64,000 nt of DNA, from contig CACHCK010000002.1 in NCBI GenBank assembly GCA_902578305.1, positions 67,907 to 131,906 on the forward strand, read 5' to 3'. Under the pieces are notes generated by a model, which did not search any database, had not been told where the DNA came from, and saw nothing but the letters and a program-made list of their open reading frames with translations. A program made the translations under genes and the position numbers. Positions 9,294 to 18,533 of this stretch are shown piece after piece. The stretch's first letter is position 1. Every line of letters begins with the position of its first letter. This stretch comes from an uncultured Pelagibacteraceae bacterium (GTDB lineage: Bacteria; Pseudomonadota; Alphaproteobacteria; Pelagibacterales; AG-422-B15).

Positions 9294-9914
9294 TTAATCT
9301 GTATAACCCGCTATAGACTTTGCAGTAGTACTTTTTTTTATGGATTTGTTATCTTTCAGAGTTCCAAAGAAATAATCACCGATCATATTTGTTATACCCC
9401 AGTTATAATTCTCATTATGAAAATGATGACTCATATGAGCATCTCTTAATTTTTTTCCAATTACTGAAAAAGGTTTATACGCTTTAGAATGATGCGCCAA
9501 ATGTATCCATTCATACCACAAATGATAAACTAGATGGCCGGTAAAAGGTACCATTGCAGCAGGAAAGCTCCATAGTATAAGTGAATATAAAAGATATACC
9601 TGTCCATATGTATAGATTAGATATCTCCAAGGTGCAAATTGAAGTTTGATATTGTCTGGATCTTTATGATGCCCGTGATGTAATACAATTTGATATCTTC
9701 TGTACCATCCTTCTTTTTTTGTAAGCTCTCTATGTAGTTGAAACTTGTGAACATACCATTCATAAAAAGGGGCTAGAATAATCGGAATAAAAAACCAAAA
9801 TAAATATTCAGATAACAGTCCATTTGAAATAATATAATAAATTCCAAAAACTGCCATTACAATGAAGCCATAGATGGTGGAGTGTGAAAAATAGTTTTTA
9901 AATATACTGAACAT
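9294..9914 (-). CDS. fatty acid hydroxylase / sterol desaturase superfamily membrane protein
   Basis: Histidine clusters HKFQLHRE, HHGHHKD, HLAHHSK, HMSHHFH with TM segments. Confidence 0.8.
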   Translation of the reverse strand: MFSIFKNYFSHSTIYGFIVMAVFGIYYIISNGLLSEYLFWFFIPIILAPFYEWYVHKFQLHRELTKKEGWYRRYQIVLHHGHHKDPDNIKLQFAPWRYLIYTYGQVYLLYSLILWSFPAAMVPFTGHLVYHLWYEWIHLAHHSKAYKPFSVIGKKLRDAHMSHHFHNENYNWGITNMIGDYFFGTLKDNKSIKKSTTAKSIAGYTD

Positions 9915-9928
9915 ATTAATATTATATA

Positions 9929-9948
9929 GGACGGATTTTACTCCGTCC
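9929..9948 (-). terminator. hairpin downstream of formate dehydrogenase (terminator-like, weak U-tract)
   Basis: GGACGGA-loop-TCCGTCC perfect 7-bp stem between fdh stop and hydroxylase start. Confidence 0.5.
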
Positions 9949-9964
9949 CAACATAAAATTTAGA

Positions 9965-11164
9965 CTATTTTCTCTCGTATTTTGCGGCTTCTTCGGAACC
10001 ACTTGTAGCAGAACCTTCACTATAAGAGTGAGCACCTGTTCCAGCAAGTGCACCATCTTTAACAATTGTGTATTCTGTTCTTTGATCTTCTCCAGCAAAA
10101 AAACACTCAAGAATTTCCCTAACACCAGCTGCGTATCTTGCTTGAGCTGATAGCGAAGTTCCTGAGGTATGTGGTGTCATTCCATGGTTTGGCATCGTTC
10201 TCCATACGTGATCATTTGGAGCAGGTTGTGGAAACCATACATCACCGGCATAACCGCTTAATTGACCTGATTCTAAGGCACGAGCTATTGCATCACGATT
10301 ACAAATTTTACCACGTGCAGTGTTTACAATATATGCTCCCTTTTTCATTTTTCCGATCATCTCATCATCAAAGAGATTTTCAGTTTCAGGGTGAAGTGGA
10401 CAATTAATTGTTACAACGTCACACACTGCAATCATTGACTCAACAGAGTCATGAAAAGTCAAATTCAATTCTTTTTCTACTGACTCTGGTAATCTATGTC
10501 TGTCAAAATAATGCATGTGAACATCAAAATGCTTAAGTTTTCTTAATGCATCTAAACCTATTCTTCCAGCTGCAACAGTACCTACATGCATACCTTCAAG
10601 GTCGTATGATCTTTGTACTGCATCAGCAATATTCCAACCACCCTCATTAATAATTCGGTATTGATTATGATAATCTCTTACCAGAGATAAAATCATCATC
10701 ACAATATGCTCGGCCACAGATCTTGAATTACAGAAGGTAACTTCCATAACATCAATTTTATTATCCATAGCAGCTTGTAAATCAACATGGTCTGAACCAA
10801 TACCAGCAGTTATTGCCATTTTTAAATTTTTAGCCATAGCAATACGTTCTTTTGTTAAATAGAACGGAAAGAAAGGTTGAGAAATTACTACATCAGCGTC
10901 GACGAGTTCTTTTTCCGCAACGCATCCAGGCGCATCTTTATCATTTGTGACTACCAATGTATGGCCAGCGTCCTCAAGAAATTTTCTAAGGCCTAACTCA
11001 CCAGAGACACATCCAAGTAATTCCCCTGGGTTAAAATCTATTCCTTTTGGTGTTGGTAATGTTTGCCCATCTGGATACTTTTCAATTTTTGGCAAGGTCT
11101 CCACAGGATAACTTGATGGCATTCCTCCTTTTGGATCATCGTATAAAATACACAATACTTTCAT
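9965..11164 (-). CDS. fdh: NAD-dependent formate dehydrogenase (D-2-hydroxyacid dehydrogenase superfamily)
   Basis: KVLCILYDDPKGG, AGIGSDHVDLQAA, FCNSRSVAEHIVMMIL, YAGDVWFPQPAPNDHVWRTMPNHGMTPHTSGT. Confidence 0.93.
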   Translation of the reverse strand: MKVLCILYDDPKGGMPSSYPVETLPKIEKYPDGQTLPTPKGIDFNPGELLGCVSGELGLRKFLEDAGHTLVVTNDKDAPGCVAEKELVDADVVISQPFFPFYLTKERIAMAKNLKMAITAGIGSDHVDLQAAMDNKIDVMEVTFCNSRSVAEHIVMMILSLVRDYHNQYRIINEGGWNIADAVQRSYDLEGMHVGTVAAGRIGLDALRKLKHFDVHMHYFDRHRLPESVEKELNLTFHDSVESMIAVCDVVTINCPLHPETENLFDDEMIGKMKKGAYIVNTARGKICNRDAIARALESGQLSGYAGDVWFPQPAPNDHVWRTMPNHGMTPHTSGTSLSAQARYAAGVREILECFFAGEDQRTEYTIVKDGALAGTGAHSYSEGSATSGSEEAAKYERK

Positions 11165-11187
11165 CTATAACTCCTTATTTATTATGA

Positions 11188-11934
11188 TTAATTAAGAAAA
11201 GATGAGTCTAGTCGCTCCATCTTTCTTTTAACAGCAGGCCATAGCAAAGCTGCGGCCATTTCTCTTCCCTCACCTTGTTGTCTTGTTGTTTCAATTGATT
11301 CTTTTGAGGGATAGTTCAATTCAAGATTTCCAGAAAGAGCTCTCACTTGATAAGAGCATGCTTTCTCTAAGAAATATATATTTGTAAATGCTTCTGCAAC
11401 ATTTTTACCTAAAGCTAATGTTCCATGATTTCTAAGTATCATTAAACGCGCTTCACCAAGATCCTTTACCAATCTTTCTTTTTCTTCTTCGAAAAGTGCA
11501 ACTCCTTCATAATCGTGATATGCAATTTGACTTCTAACTAACATGCCTGTTTGTGATAGAGGCAACAAACCATCTTTAAGTGATGCTACTGCCACGCCGT
11601 CATTTGAGTGAAGATGAACAATACAATGGGCGTCTTCTCTTGACTCATGTATTGCACTGTGAATTGTAAATCCTGCAGGATTTATAAAGTTATTTGTATC
11701 ACTCAGTATTTTTCCTTTTAAGTTAACTTTCACTAAGTTTGAGGCAGTTATTTCATCAAATAAAAATCCATATGGGTTAATTAGAAACTCATCGTCAGCT
11801 CCAGGAACTTTAGCAGAGATGTGTGTGAAAATTAAATCATCCCAACCAAAATATGGAATTGTTCTATAGAATGCTGCCAAGTCTTGCCTTGTTTCCCATT
11901 CTTCTTTTGAAACATTATTTTTTACATCAACCAT
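11188..11934 (-). CDS. class II aldolase/adducin family protein
   Basis: IFTHISAKVPGADDEFLINPYGFLFDEI, HLHSNDGVAVA, LRNHGTLALG. Confidence 0.88.
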   Translation of the reverse strand: MVDVKNNVSKEEWETRQDLAAFYRTIPYFGWDDLIFTHISAKVPGADDEFLINPYGFLFDEITASNLVKVNLKGKILSDTNNFINPAGFTIHSAIHESREDAHCIVHLHSNDGVAVASLKDGLLPLSQTGMLVRSQIAYHDYEGVALFEEEKERLVKDLGEARLMILRNHGTLALGKNVAEAFTNIYFLEKACSYQVRALSGNLELNYPSKESIETTRQQGEGREMAAALLWPAVKRKMERLDSSFLN

Positions 11935-13420
11935 TATTAATTAGTCCTTTTACAGTTTTTAGCCATTTATTATATTGTTGATCTGCCTCGTCCAACGAAA
12001 TACCAGGTTCAAACTTGCGGTCAGTCTTCCATAATTTCTCGACCTCTGCAACATCTTTGTATACGCCAGATTTCATTCCAGCTAAGTAAGCTGCACCCAT
12101 AGCTGTAGACTCTTGACTCATAGGCCTTTCAATTCTTACTTGAGTGATATCCGATAATAATTGCATCATAAGATTATTTTTAGACATGCCTCCATCAACT
12201 CTAATTGTAAAATCACTTCTCTTTAGTTCTGTATCACTAACCAGACATTCAAAAAGATCTCTTGTTTGATAACATACTGATTTTAATGCTGCCATGGCAA
12301 TGTCAGCCTTAGAAGTATCTCGAGTAATTCCTGTAATTTGACCCCTTACATCAGAGTTCCAATAAGGAGCGCCTAAACCAGTAAATGCAGGAATGAATTG
12401 TATTGCGTTAGCACTTTTCTTTGCAAGCTCTTCAATCTTGCTTGCATCGTTAATAAAATTCATTTCATCACGCATCCATTGCACCACAGTACCTGCATTG
12501 AAGATGCTGCCCTCTAACGCAAAATCTTTTTTATCAAATATATTATAAGCTTTGGTAGACAATAATTTGGTTTCAGACTCAATAAATTTATTACCAGTAT
12601 TCATTAATAAAAAACAGCCTGTGCCATAAGTTGATTTAACCATTCCTTCTTTGAAGCAAGCCTGTCCAATAGTTGCCGCTTGTTGATCCCCAGCTACACC
12701 ACCTATTAAAATTTTTTCTCCAAAGTAACTAGGGTCTATTGTTCCAAAATCATCTACGCAATTCTTTACATCAGGCAAAATATTTTTATTTATATTAAAA
12801 ATATTTAATAATTCATCATCCCAACAATCTTGATTTATATTATAAAGCATTGTTCTTGATGCATTGGTAACATCAGTGTAATGACACTCTCCTTTTGTAA
12901 AATTCCAAATAAGCCATGAGTCAATAGTTCCTACTAACAGATTATTTTCATTCATTGCATTTCTTGCTTCTTCAATATTTTCAATTATCCATTTAATTTT
13001 TGTTGCTGAAAAGTAAGGATCAATTATAAGTCCAGTCTTTTTTTGAATAAGTTTTGTTAAATTCTTTTCTTTGAGTGTCTCACAAAAGTTTTCTGTTCGC
13101 CTGTCCTGCCATACTATGGCATTATAGACTGGCTTTCCCGTTAATTTGTTCCATGCAACAACCGTCTCTCTTTGATTTGTTATACCTGCAATATTGACAT
13201 CTTTTGGGCTAATTTTTGTTTCTTTAATCACAAAGTTAACAGCGTCTTGAGTGGTTTTTAAGATTTCTATTGGATCATGCTCAACCCAACCATCGTTAGG
13301 AAAATACTGATTAAATTCATAGTTTTTTTGACTAATGATATTTCCATTAATATCTACAATTAAGGCCCGTGAACTAGTTGTGCCTTGATCTATTGAGAGT
13401 AAATACCCATTTAAAGACAT
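11927..13420 (-). CDS. glpK: glycerol kinase
   Basis: LSIDQGTTSSRALI, GITNQRETVVAWN, NAIVWQDRRT, GGVAGDQQAATIGQ. Confidence 0.95.
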   Translation of the reverse strand: MSLNGYLLSIDQGTTSSRALIVDINGNIISQKNYEFNQYFPNDGWVEHDPIEILKTTQDAVNFVIKETKISPKDVNIAGITNQRETVVAWNKLTGKPVYNAIVWQDRRTENFCETLKEKNLTKLIQKKTGLIIDPYFSATKIKWIIENIEEARNAMNENNLLVGTIDSWLIWNFTKGECHYTDVTNASRTMLYNINQDCWDDELLNIFNINKNILPDVKNCVDDFGTIDPSYFGEKILIGGVAGDQQAATIGQACFKEGMVKSTYGTGCFLLMNTGNKFIESETKLLSTKAYNIFDKKDFALEGSIFNAGTVVQWMRDEMNFINDASKIEELAKKSANAIQFIPAFTGLGAPYWNSDVRGQITGITRDTSKADIAMAALKSVCYQTRDLFECLVSDTELKRSDFTIRVDGGMSKNNLMMQLLSDITQVRIERPMSQESTAMGAAYLAGMKSGVYKDVAEVEKLWKTDRKFEPGISLDEADQQYNKWLKTVKGLINNG

Positions 13421-13500
13421 AAGATAAGAATAATTAATTAATTATGTTCAATTAGAGGTGATTTTAGGATAAAGGAATACTTTTTTGTAGGTAAAAAACC

Positions 13501-14268
13501 ATGAATTTGAATAAACCAGTTTTTTTGGCTTCTAGCAGTGATGAGGCAAGCTCTCAGAAAAAGATTTTGGAAGATAAGTATGGAAAGAATGAATTTGGTA
13601 AAGCTGATGTGATCGTTGTCCTGGGCGGTGATGGATTCATGCTTGAGGCTATAAAATCTCACATGGAAAAGCACTTGCCAATATTTGGATTAAATTATGG
13701 CAGCGTGGGATTTTTGATGAACTCTTCAAATCAAAACGATTTGATAAATAGAATTAATCAATCCCAATCAATAAAAATTTCTCCGTTGATAATGAAGGCA
13801 TTGAGTGTTGATGACTCAATTCATGAGGCGATTGCTATTAATGAAGTATCATTACTTAGAGAAACACATCAAGCATCAAAAATAAAAATTTCAGTTGATG
13901 GAAAAGTTAGGTTAGATGAACTTATTTGTGATGGTGTATTAATTTCAACTCCTTCTGGTAGTACAGCTTATAACCTATCTGCTCATGGTCCGATACTACC
14001 GATAAATGCTGATGTTCTTGCATTAACTCCGATAAGTGCTTTCAGACCAAGAAGATGGAAAGGTGCAATACTGAATAATGAGTCAAATGTGAAATTTGAG
14101 ATTATTGAAAGTAAGAAAAGACCTGTAAGTGTTGTCGCTGATAGTACTGAGTTTAGAGATATCAGTTCTGTTGAAGTACATCAAAGTAAAGATCAACTTG
14201 TAGAACTTCTTTTTGATGAGGATCACTCATTCGATGAAAGAATCTTAAACGAGCAATTCAAGTTTTAA
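13501..14268 (+). CDS. nadK: NAD kinase
   Basis: VVLGGDGFMLEA, NYGSVGFLMN, DGVLISTPSGSTAYNLSAHGPI. Confidence 0.93.
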   Translation: MNLNKPVFLASSSDEASSQKKILEDKYGKNEFGKADVIVVLGGDGFMLEAIKSHMEKHLPIFGLNYGSVGFLMNSSNQNDLINRINQSQSIKISPLIMKALSVDDSIHEAIAINEVSLLRETHQASKIKISVDGKVRLDELICDGVLISTPSGSTAYNLSAHGPILPINADVLALTPISAFRPRRWKGAILNNESNVKFEIIESKKRPVSVVADSTEFRDISSVEVHQSKDQLVELLFDEDHSFDERILNEQFKF

Positions 14269-15140
14269 TCAACTGATATCAAAGATTGAAATGGACCACT
14301 TCCAATAAATAATTGGTTAGAACCGTTGTTTCCAAGTGTCATTCCTTCGCCTACATTCATTGACATATCAAGACTGGTTGTGGTATCTGTGAATGTAATT
14401 GATGGATCAAATGAGACTACACCTAATAATTGATTAACATCACTACCTTCACTAGCCAACATACTATTACTGTCAATCAAATATCCTGTAACATCAGAAT
14501 TAGTTCCATTAATGTTATTAGCAACAGCTGTTGCATTGAACGCGCTAAAGTCAAAAGTAAGTAATGTTTCTGTCGTTTTTCCCGCTGTGGGTGCGGAATC
14601 CGCACATGTAGAAGTTCCTCCAGAAGGAATAATACTTCCTCCTTCAGGTTGAGCTCTAAAAGTGGTATCAACTTCTTTTGATGCACAATAAGCTCCGGTA
14701 GTACCATCAGAGCCTGTCATCGATGCACTGAACTGGGCAGATAAAGTAATTCCGAAGGTATTATTTAATAACATCACCCCGTGCGTATAAGTTCCATTAG
14801 CAGGTCTTGATATTGACCCTGACATATCGAATGATCCACCCTGTGTAATACTAATCGTATTTCCTGATGTATTCTCCCAGACTTTAGTGCAATTTGTTAG
14901 ATCAGCAGCTGTTGTGACATTTGGTGCAGTTGGAGCGCTAGAACACAAATACATTTCATACGCAACGATTTCATAAAGATCGGGAGCAGTAAAGCAGCTA
15001 AAATTATTTCCTGCGTCTGTTAAAAAACCATTGTCAATTACACCACCTGTTATGGTGCAACTAGCTGATGATTTATTAATTGAAATCAAAGTAACAAAAA
15101 ATCCAAATATTATTGAGATGATATAAATATTTCTTTTCAT
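14265..15140 (-). CDS. secreted Ser/Thr/Gly-rich protein with six cysteines, unknown function (likely start MKRNIYI at 15140)
   Basis: N-terminal signal peptide MKRNIYIISIIFGFFVTLISINKSSA; low-complexity beta-rich composition; ORF-track start 15155. Confidence 0.7.
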   Translation of the reverse strand: MKRNIYIISIIFGFFVTLISINKSSASCTITGGVIDNGFLTDAGNNFSCFTAPDLYEIVAYEMYLCSSAPTAPNVTTAADLTNCTKVWENTSGNTISITQGGSFDMSGSISRPANGTYTHGVMLLNNTFGITLSAQFSASMTGSDGTTGAYCASKEVDTTFRAQPEGGSIIPSGGTSTCADSAPTAGKTTETLLTFDFSAFNATAVANNINGTNSDVTGYLIDSNSMLASEGSDVNQLLGVVSFDPSITFTDTTTSLDMSMNVGEGMTLGNNGSNQLFIGSGPFQSLISVD

Positions 15141-15144
15141 AATC

Positions 15145-16032
15145 TTAAAAACCACTTGCTGTTACGTTTAAACTAGTTTTGGTGACTCTAATTTTATTTT
15201 CTCTTTTAACAGGTTCATACATTCTATCCTCAACTGAAACATAATTTAAGTAGCCGTATGTATGGTTAAAGGGTTTGGTATCTTCGTTTAAAGGAATAAC
15301 ATATGAAATATTAGCAAATGTACCGTCACCAGTTTTATTATCATCTATATATCCTACCTCTAAATCAATATTACTACCGATCAGATTGAGGCCATATTTT
15401 TCTCCTTCAATCTCGAATGATCCTGTTCCATTCTCAAATTCAAAAAGCCCAGCAAATATTCTTGCGTTAGCATCTATAGGCAAATGATAATCTAATCTTG
15501 CATCCCAACCATCCATAGCTTCTTCTGTGACACCCGCAGAAACAATTTGTATTCCAGAGGAAGAGTCATAAATGTTTGAGCGTAAATCAAAAACACTACT
15601 TATAACCTCAAGGCCCGCTCCATTTCTCTGATGTGAGTCATCAAATGCATAATCAAAAAATAAATTTAATCCAAATATAACTTTGTCATCATTAAGGAGA
15701 GTTCTATGTCCAAGACCCAAGTTAATTGTTTGGTCATTGTTATGAAGGTTCAAAGAGTTTTGGTTAAATATTGCGCTGTTACCATACTCAGAAATCATAT
15801 TAACATTGGTGAGAGATATCGTTGGCTTTAAATGTTCTTGTACACCCAAATTTAAATCGAGATACTTCACTCTACTATTTTCGCTCAATAATGATGAAAT
15901 GCTATTACCAAAACTATTAGCTAAACCATTAAAATATGAGGTAACTCTATTTTCTAAATTAGAGGCATTTGAAATACCTATTAGCAAAAAAATACCTATT
16001 ATTGAATAGATGTAAGCCCTAAGATTTCTCAT
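15145..16032 (-). CDS. passenger-less inverse autotransporter-type beta-barrel outer-membrane protein
   Basis: Signal peptide plus INLGLGHRTLLNDDKVIFGLNLFFDYAFDDSHQRNGAGLEVIS and terminal MYEPVKRENKI, characteristic of the intimin/invasin-type (IAT) barrel domain. Confidence 0.75.
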   Translation of the reverse strand: MRNLRAYIYSIIGIFLLIGISNASNLENRVTSYFNGLANSFGNSISSLLSENSRVKYLDLNLGVQEHLKPTISLTNVNMISEYGNSAIFNQNSLNLHNNDQTINLGLGHRTLLNDDKVIFGLNLFFDYAFDDSHQRNGAGLEVISSVFDLRSNIYDSSSGIQIVSAGVTEEAMDGWDARLDYHLPIDANARIFAGLFEFENGTGSFEIEGEKYGLNLIGSNIDLEVGYIDDNKTGDGTFANISYVIPLNEDTKPFNHTYGYLNYVSVEDRMYEPVKRENKIRVTKTSLNVTASGF

Positions 16033-16090
16033 AAATTAGATCATAACAAAAAAATGTGTTTATTTCACTGATAAAAACTATCTAATTATT

Positions 16091-16178
16091 TGGTGGCCTC
16101 ACCCGGACTCGAACCGGGACGGGAATAAATCCCAAAGGATTTTAAGTCCTTTGCGTCTACCAATTCCGCCATGAGGCC
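16091..16178 (-). tRNA. tRNA-Leu (TAA anticodon)
   Basis: Reverse complement GGCCTCATGGCGGAATTGGTAGACGCAAAGGACTTAAAATCCTTTGGGATTTATTCCCGTCCCGGTTCGAGTCCGGGTGAGGCCACCA. Confidence 0.96.
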
Positions 16179-16232
16179 AATACAATGATTTATAACTCTA
16201 TGTGTAATTAAGTTCCAGAACTTTAACAATGG

Positions 16233-16262
16233 ATAAAAAAAAGGGGCCCGAAGGCCCCTTCC
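16233..16262 (-). terminator. Rho-independent terminator of proteorhodopsin gene
   Basis: Minus strand AAGGGGCC-TTCG-GGCCCCTT followed by T-run; UUCG tetraloop. Confidence 0.92.
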
Positions 16263-16285
16263 TTTATTATTTACTTTGCAGTTAA

Positions 16286-16978
16286 TTAGTTGCTGTCTGA
16301 TACTGCAGCTACATAAATAGCCATACCAAATGCAATTTTATTAACAAAGTCTGCAAGGTTATAGATTAAGTTCAATGCACCAGCGTCAACGCCGCCACCG
16401 AAGTAACCTACAGCATAACCAATTGGATAAATTGCCCATCCGACTGTAACAATTAATCTCAATGCGTTAAATGCAGTCTGACCAGCAGCGTTTCCACTAC
16501 CAGCACTTGCCTTGCTTGCTTCACCTGCAAAAACCTCGTAGATGATATATAACCATCCAGCCATACCTATTACAAAGGCTAGAGTTACATTCATCGCTCC
16601 AGTTTCACCCATGTAACCGAAGACAAGCATAATAATTGATGCAATTAATAGTCTCCAGAAAAGGCTTGAAGCAACAGCAGTCATCGCTGCAAGAATTACA
16701 TAGAATTCTACGATTTGTAGAGGCACAGTAATCAACCAGTCAATGTAACGAAGGACAGTTGGTGAGTCACCAGTAGCAACCCATACGCCTCTCATGTAGA
16801 AGTAGTGCCACGCCGCAATACCAGTAACCAAACCAGCTACCGTAAGGGACGTTTTCCATTTAGCTGCTACACGATCTCTTTCAAGAAAGAAGAAAGCAGT
16901 AGCGGCAACCATGGCCATAGAGATCAACCAAAACGAAATCGCAACGTGATCTCCGGGATTTAGCATTAATACTTTCAT
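16286..16978 (-). CDS. proteorhodopsin, predicted blue-tuned proton pump
   Basis: RYIDWLITVPLQIVEFY (D97, Q105, E108 equivalents), NLADFVNKIAFG retinal-binding lysine. Confidence 0.97.
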   Translation of the reverse strand: MKVLMLNPGDHVAISFWLISMAMVAATAFFFLERDRVAAKWKTSLTVAGLVTGIAAWHYFYMRGVWVATGDSPTVLRYIDWLITVPLQIVEFYVILAAMTAVASSLFWRLLIASIIMLVFGYMGETGAMNVTLAFVIGMAGWLYIIYEVFAGEASKASAGSGNAAGQTAFNALRLIVTVGWAIYPIGYAVGYFGGGVDAGALNLIYNLADFVNKIAFGMAIYVAAVSDSN

Positions 16979-17102
16979 GTTTATTTTCCCCTTAATTTTA
17001 TAAAATTAGGCAATTATTATTGAGAATCCTTGTTAAGTAAATATTAAAAAAATAATAATAATTAATTAAATCAATTACTTAGAGATTTGTGGATAAAAAT
17101 TA

Positions 17103-17825
17103 TTAATATTTTGTATCATAATTTTTAACTAATTCCTTTAATTCTGTATCACATTTTGACAGCTGATCATCGCTCGTTGAACGCATAACAATTGATGTTC
17201 CAAATCTATTTTCCTTGCTAAATGGATAACTACCTATTTCAACAAAGCTATATTTTGCCTGAAGGTTAGTAAGTATCTCAGCCACATTGCTTTCAGGGGT
17301 GAAAATATCGACTGATTTAGATTTTACTACGTCCCCTTTTTTCAGAAATTGACGAGCCCCTTCCAACATGCCTTGCATAATTCCTGGTATACCTGCCAAA
17401 ACAAATACATTATCCATTTTAAATCCTGGCGCTCTGCTGACTGGGTTTTCAATAAGCTTTGAACCAACAGGCATTTTAGTCATTTTCATTCGAGCTTCTG
17501 TGAGCTCTCCATCTTTATAATACTCTTTTAATATTGAGAGCGCTCCCTGATTTATTTCCAAATCAACAGAAAATGCTTTAGCAATTGACTCTGAAGTAAT
17601 GTCGTCGTGTGTTGGCCCAATACCGCCAGTGGTAAACACATATTCATAAGTTTTTCTTAAATGGTTAACTGTCTCAACAATTACATCCTCTTCGTCACGA
17701 ATTACTCTGACTTCAGTTAATTGAATACCTATTTCATTCAACCAATTTGCAAGATATGATAGATTCTTATCTTGTGTACGACCTGATAAAATTTCATTAC
17801 CTATAATAATCAATGATGCTTTCAT
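17103..17825 (-). CDS. CinA N-terminal-type molybdopterin-binding protein
   Basis: SLIIIGNEILSGRTQDKN, FTTGGIGPTHDDITSE. Confidence 0.88.
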   Translation of the reverse strand: MKASLIIIGNEILSGRTQDKNLSYLANWLNEIGIQLTEVRVIRDEEDVIVETVNHLRKTYEYVFTTGGIGPTHDDITSESIAKAFSVDLEINQGALSILKEYYKDGELTEARMKMTKMPVGSKLIENPVSRAPGFKMDNVFVLAGIPGIMQGMLEGARQFLKKGDVVKSKSVDIFTPESNVAEILTNLQAKYSFVEIGSYPFSKENRFGTSIVMRSTSDDQLSKCDTELKELVKNYDTKY

Positions 17826-17831
17826 AAGCTT

Positions 17832-18533
17832 ATGTCAAAAAATTCGAAAAATTTCCTCACTGGTAAATTCATAAAGAGATATAAGAGATTTTTTGTAGAT
17901 GTTCAACTTGATAGTAAAAAAATTGTCACAGCTCATTGTCCTAATACAGGCTCTATGATGGGGCTGCTTGAAAAAGATAATTTAGTCTATTTAACAGAAG
18001 CAGATGACCCTAACCGAAAACTAAAATTTACTTTAGAGGCAATTCATTCAAACGGAGCAATGGTCGGGGTAAATACTCATCGAGCTAATCGAATTGTTGA
18101 AGAAGCAATAAGCAAAGGCAAAATTTCAGAGCTAGGAAAAATTGTATCATTCAAAAGAGAAGTTAAGTACGGACAAAATTCTAGAATTGACTTCTTAATT
18201 CAAAAAAAAAATGAAGAAATATATGTAGAAGTTAAAAATGTTACTTTATCGAGAGATAGCTCAATTGCAGAATTTCCTGATGCGGTCACTGAAAGAGGAC
18301 TAAAGCATTTAAATGAGCTTTCCACTCTACCAACCAAGTCTGTTAGAGCTGTAATGCTTTTCTTAGTCCAAAGAGATGATTGCAGTAAGTTTAAGATTGC
18401 TGCAGATATTGATACTAAGTATGCAGATACTTTTAAGAAGGTTAAAAAAATGGGTGTTGAGGTTTTATGTTATGACTGTTCTTTTGATAGAAATGGTATA
18501 AGTGTTAATAAAAAGATAAAGATATTAAATTGA
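17832..18533 (+). CDS. sfsA: sugar fermentation stimulation protein homolog SfsA
   Basis: AHCPNTGSMMGL, EVKNVTL, FPDAVTERGLKHL. Confidence 0.93.
   Translation: MSKNSKNFLTGKFIKRYKRFFVDVQLDSKKIVTAHCPNTGSMMGLLEKDNLVYLTEADDPNRKLKFTLEAIHSNGAMVGVNTHRANRIVEEAISKGKISELGKIVSFKREVKYGQNSRIDFLIQKKNEEIYVEVKNVTLSRDSSIAEFPDAVTERGLKHLNELSTLPTKSVRAVMLFLVQRDDCSKFKIAADIDTKYADTFKKVKKMGVEVLCYDCSFDRNGISVNKKIKILN

Noticed and set aside
16233-16262. GC-rich palindrome GGGGCCCGAAGGCCCC as a possible regulatory or mobile element
   Set aside because: Fully explained as the proteorhodopsin Rho-independent terminator (UUCG loop plus U-tract).
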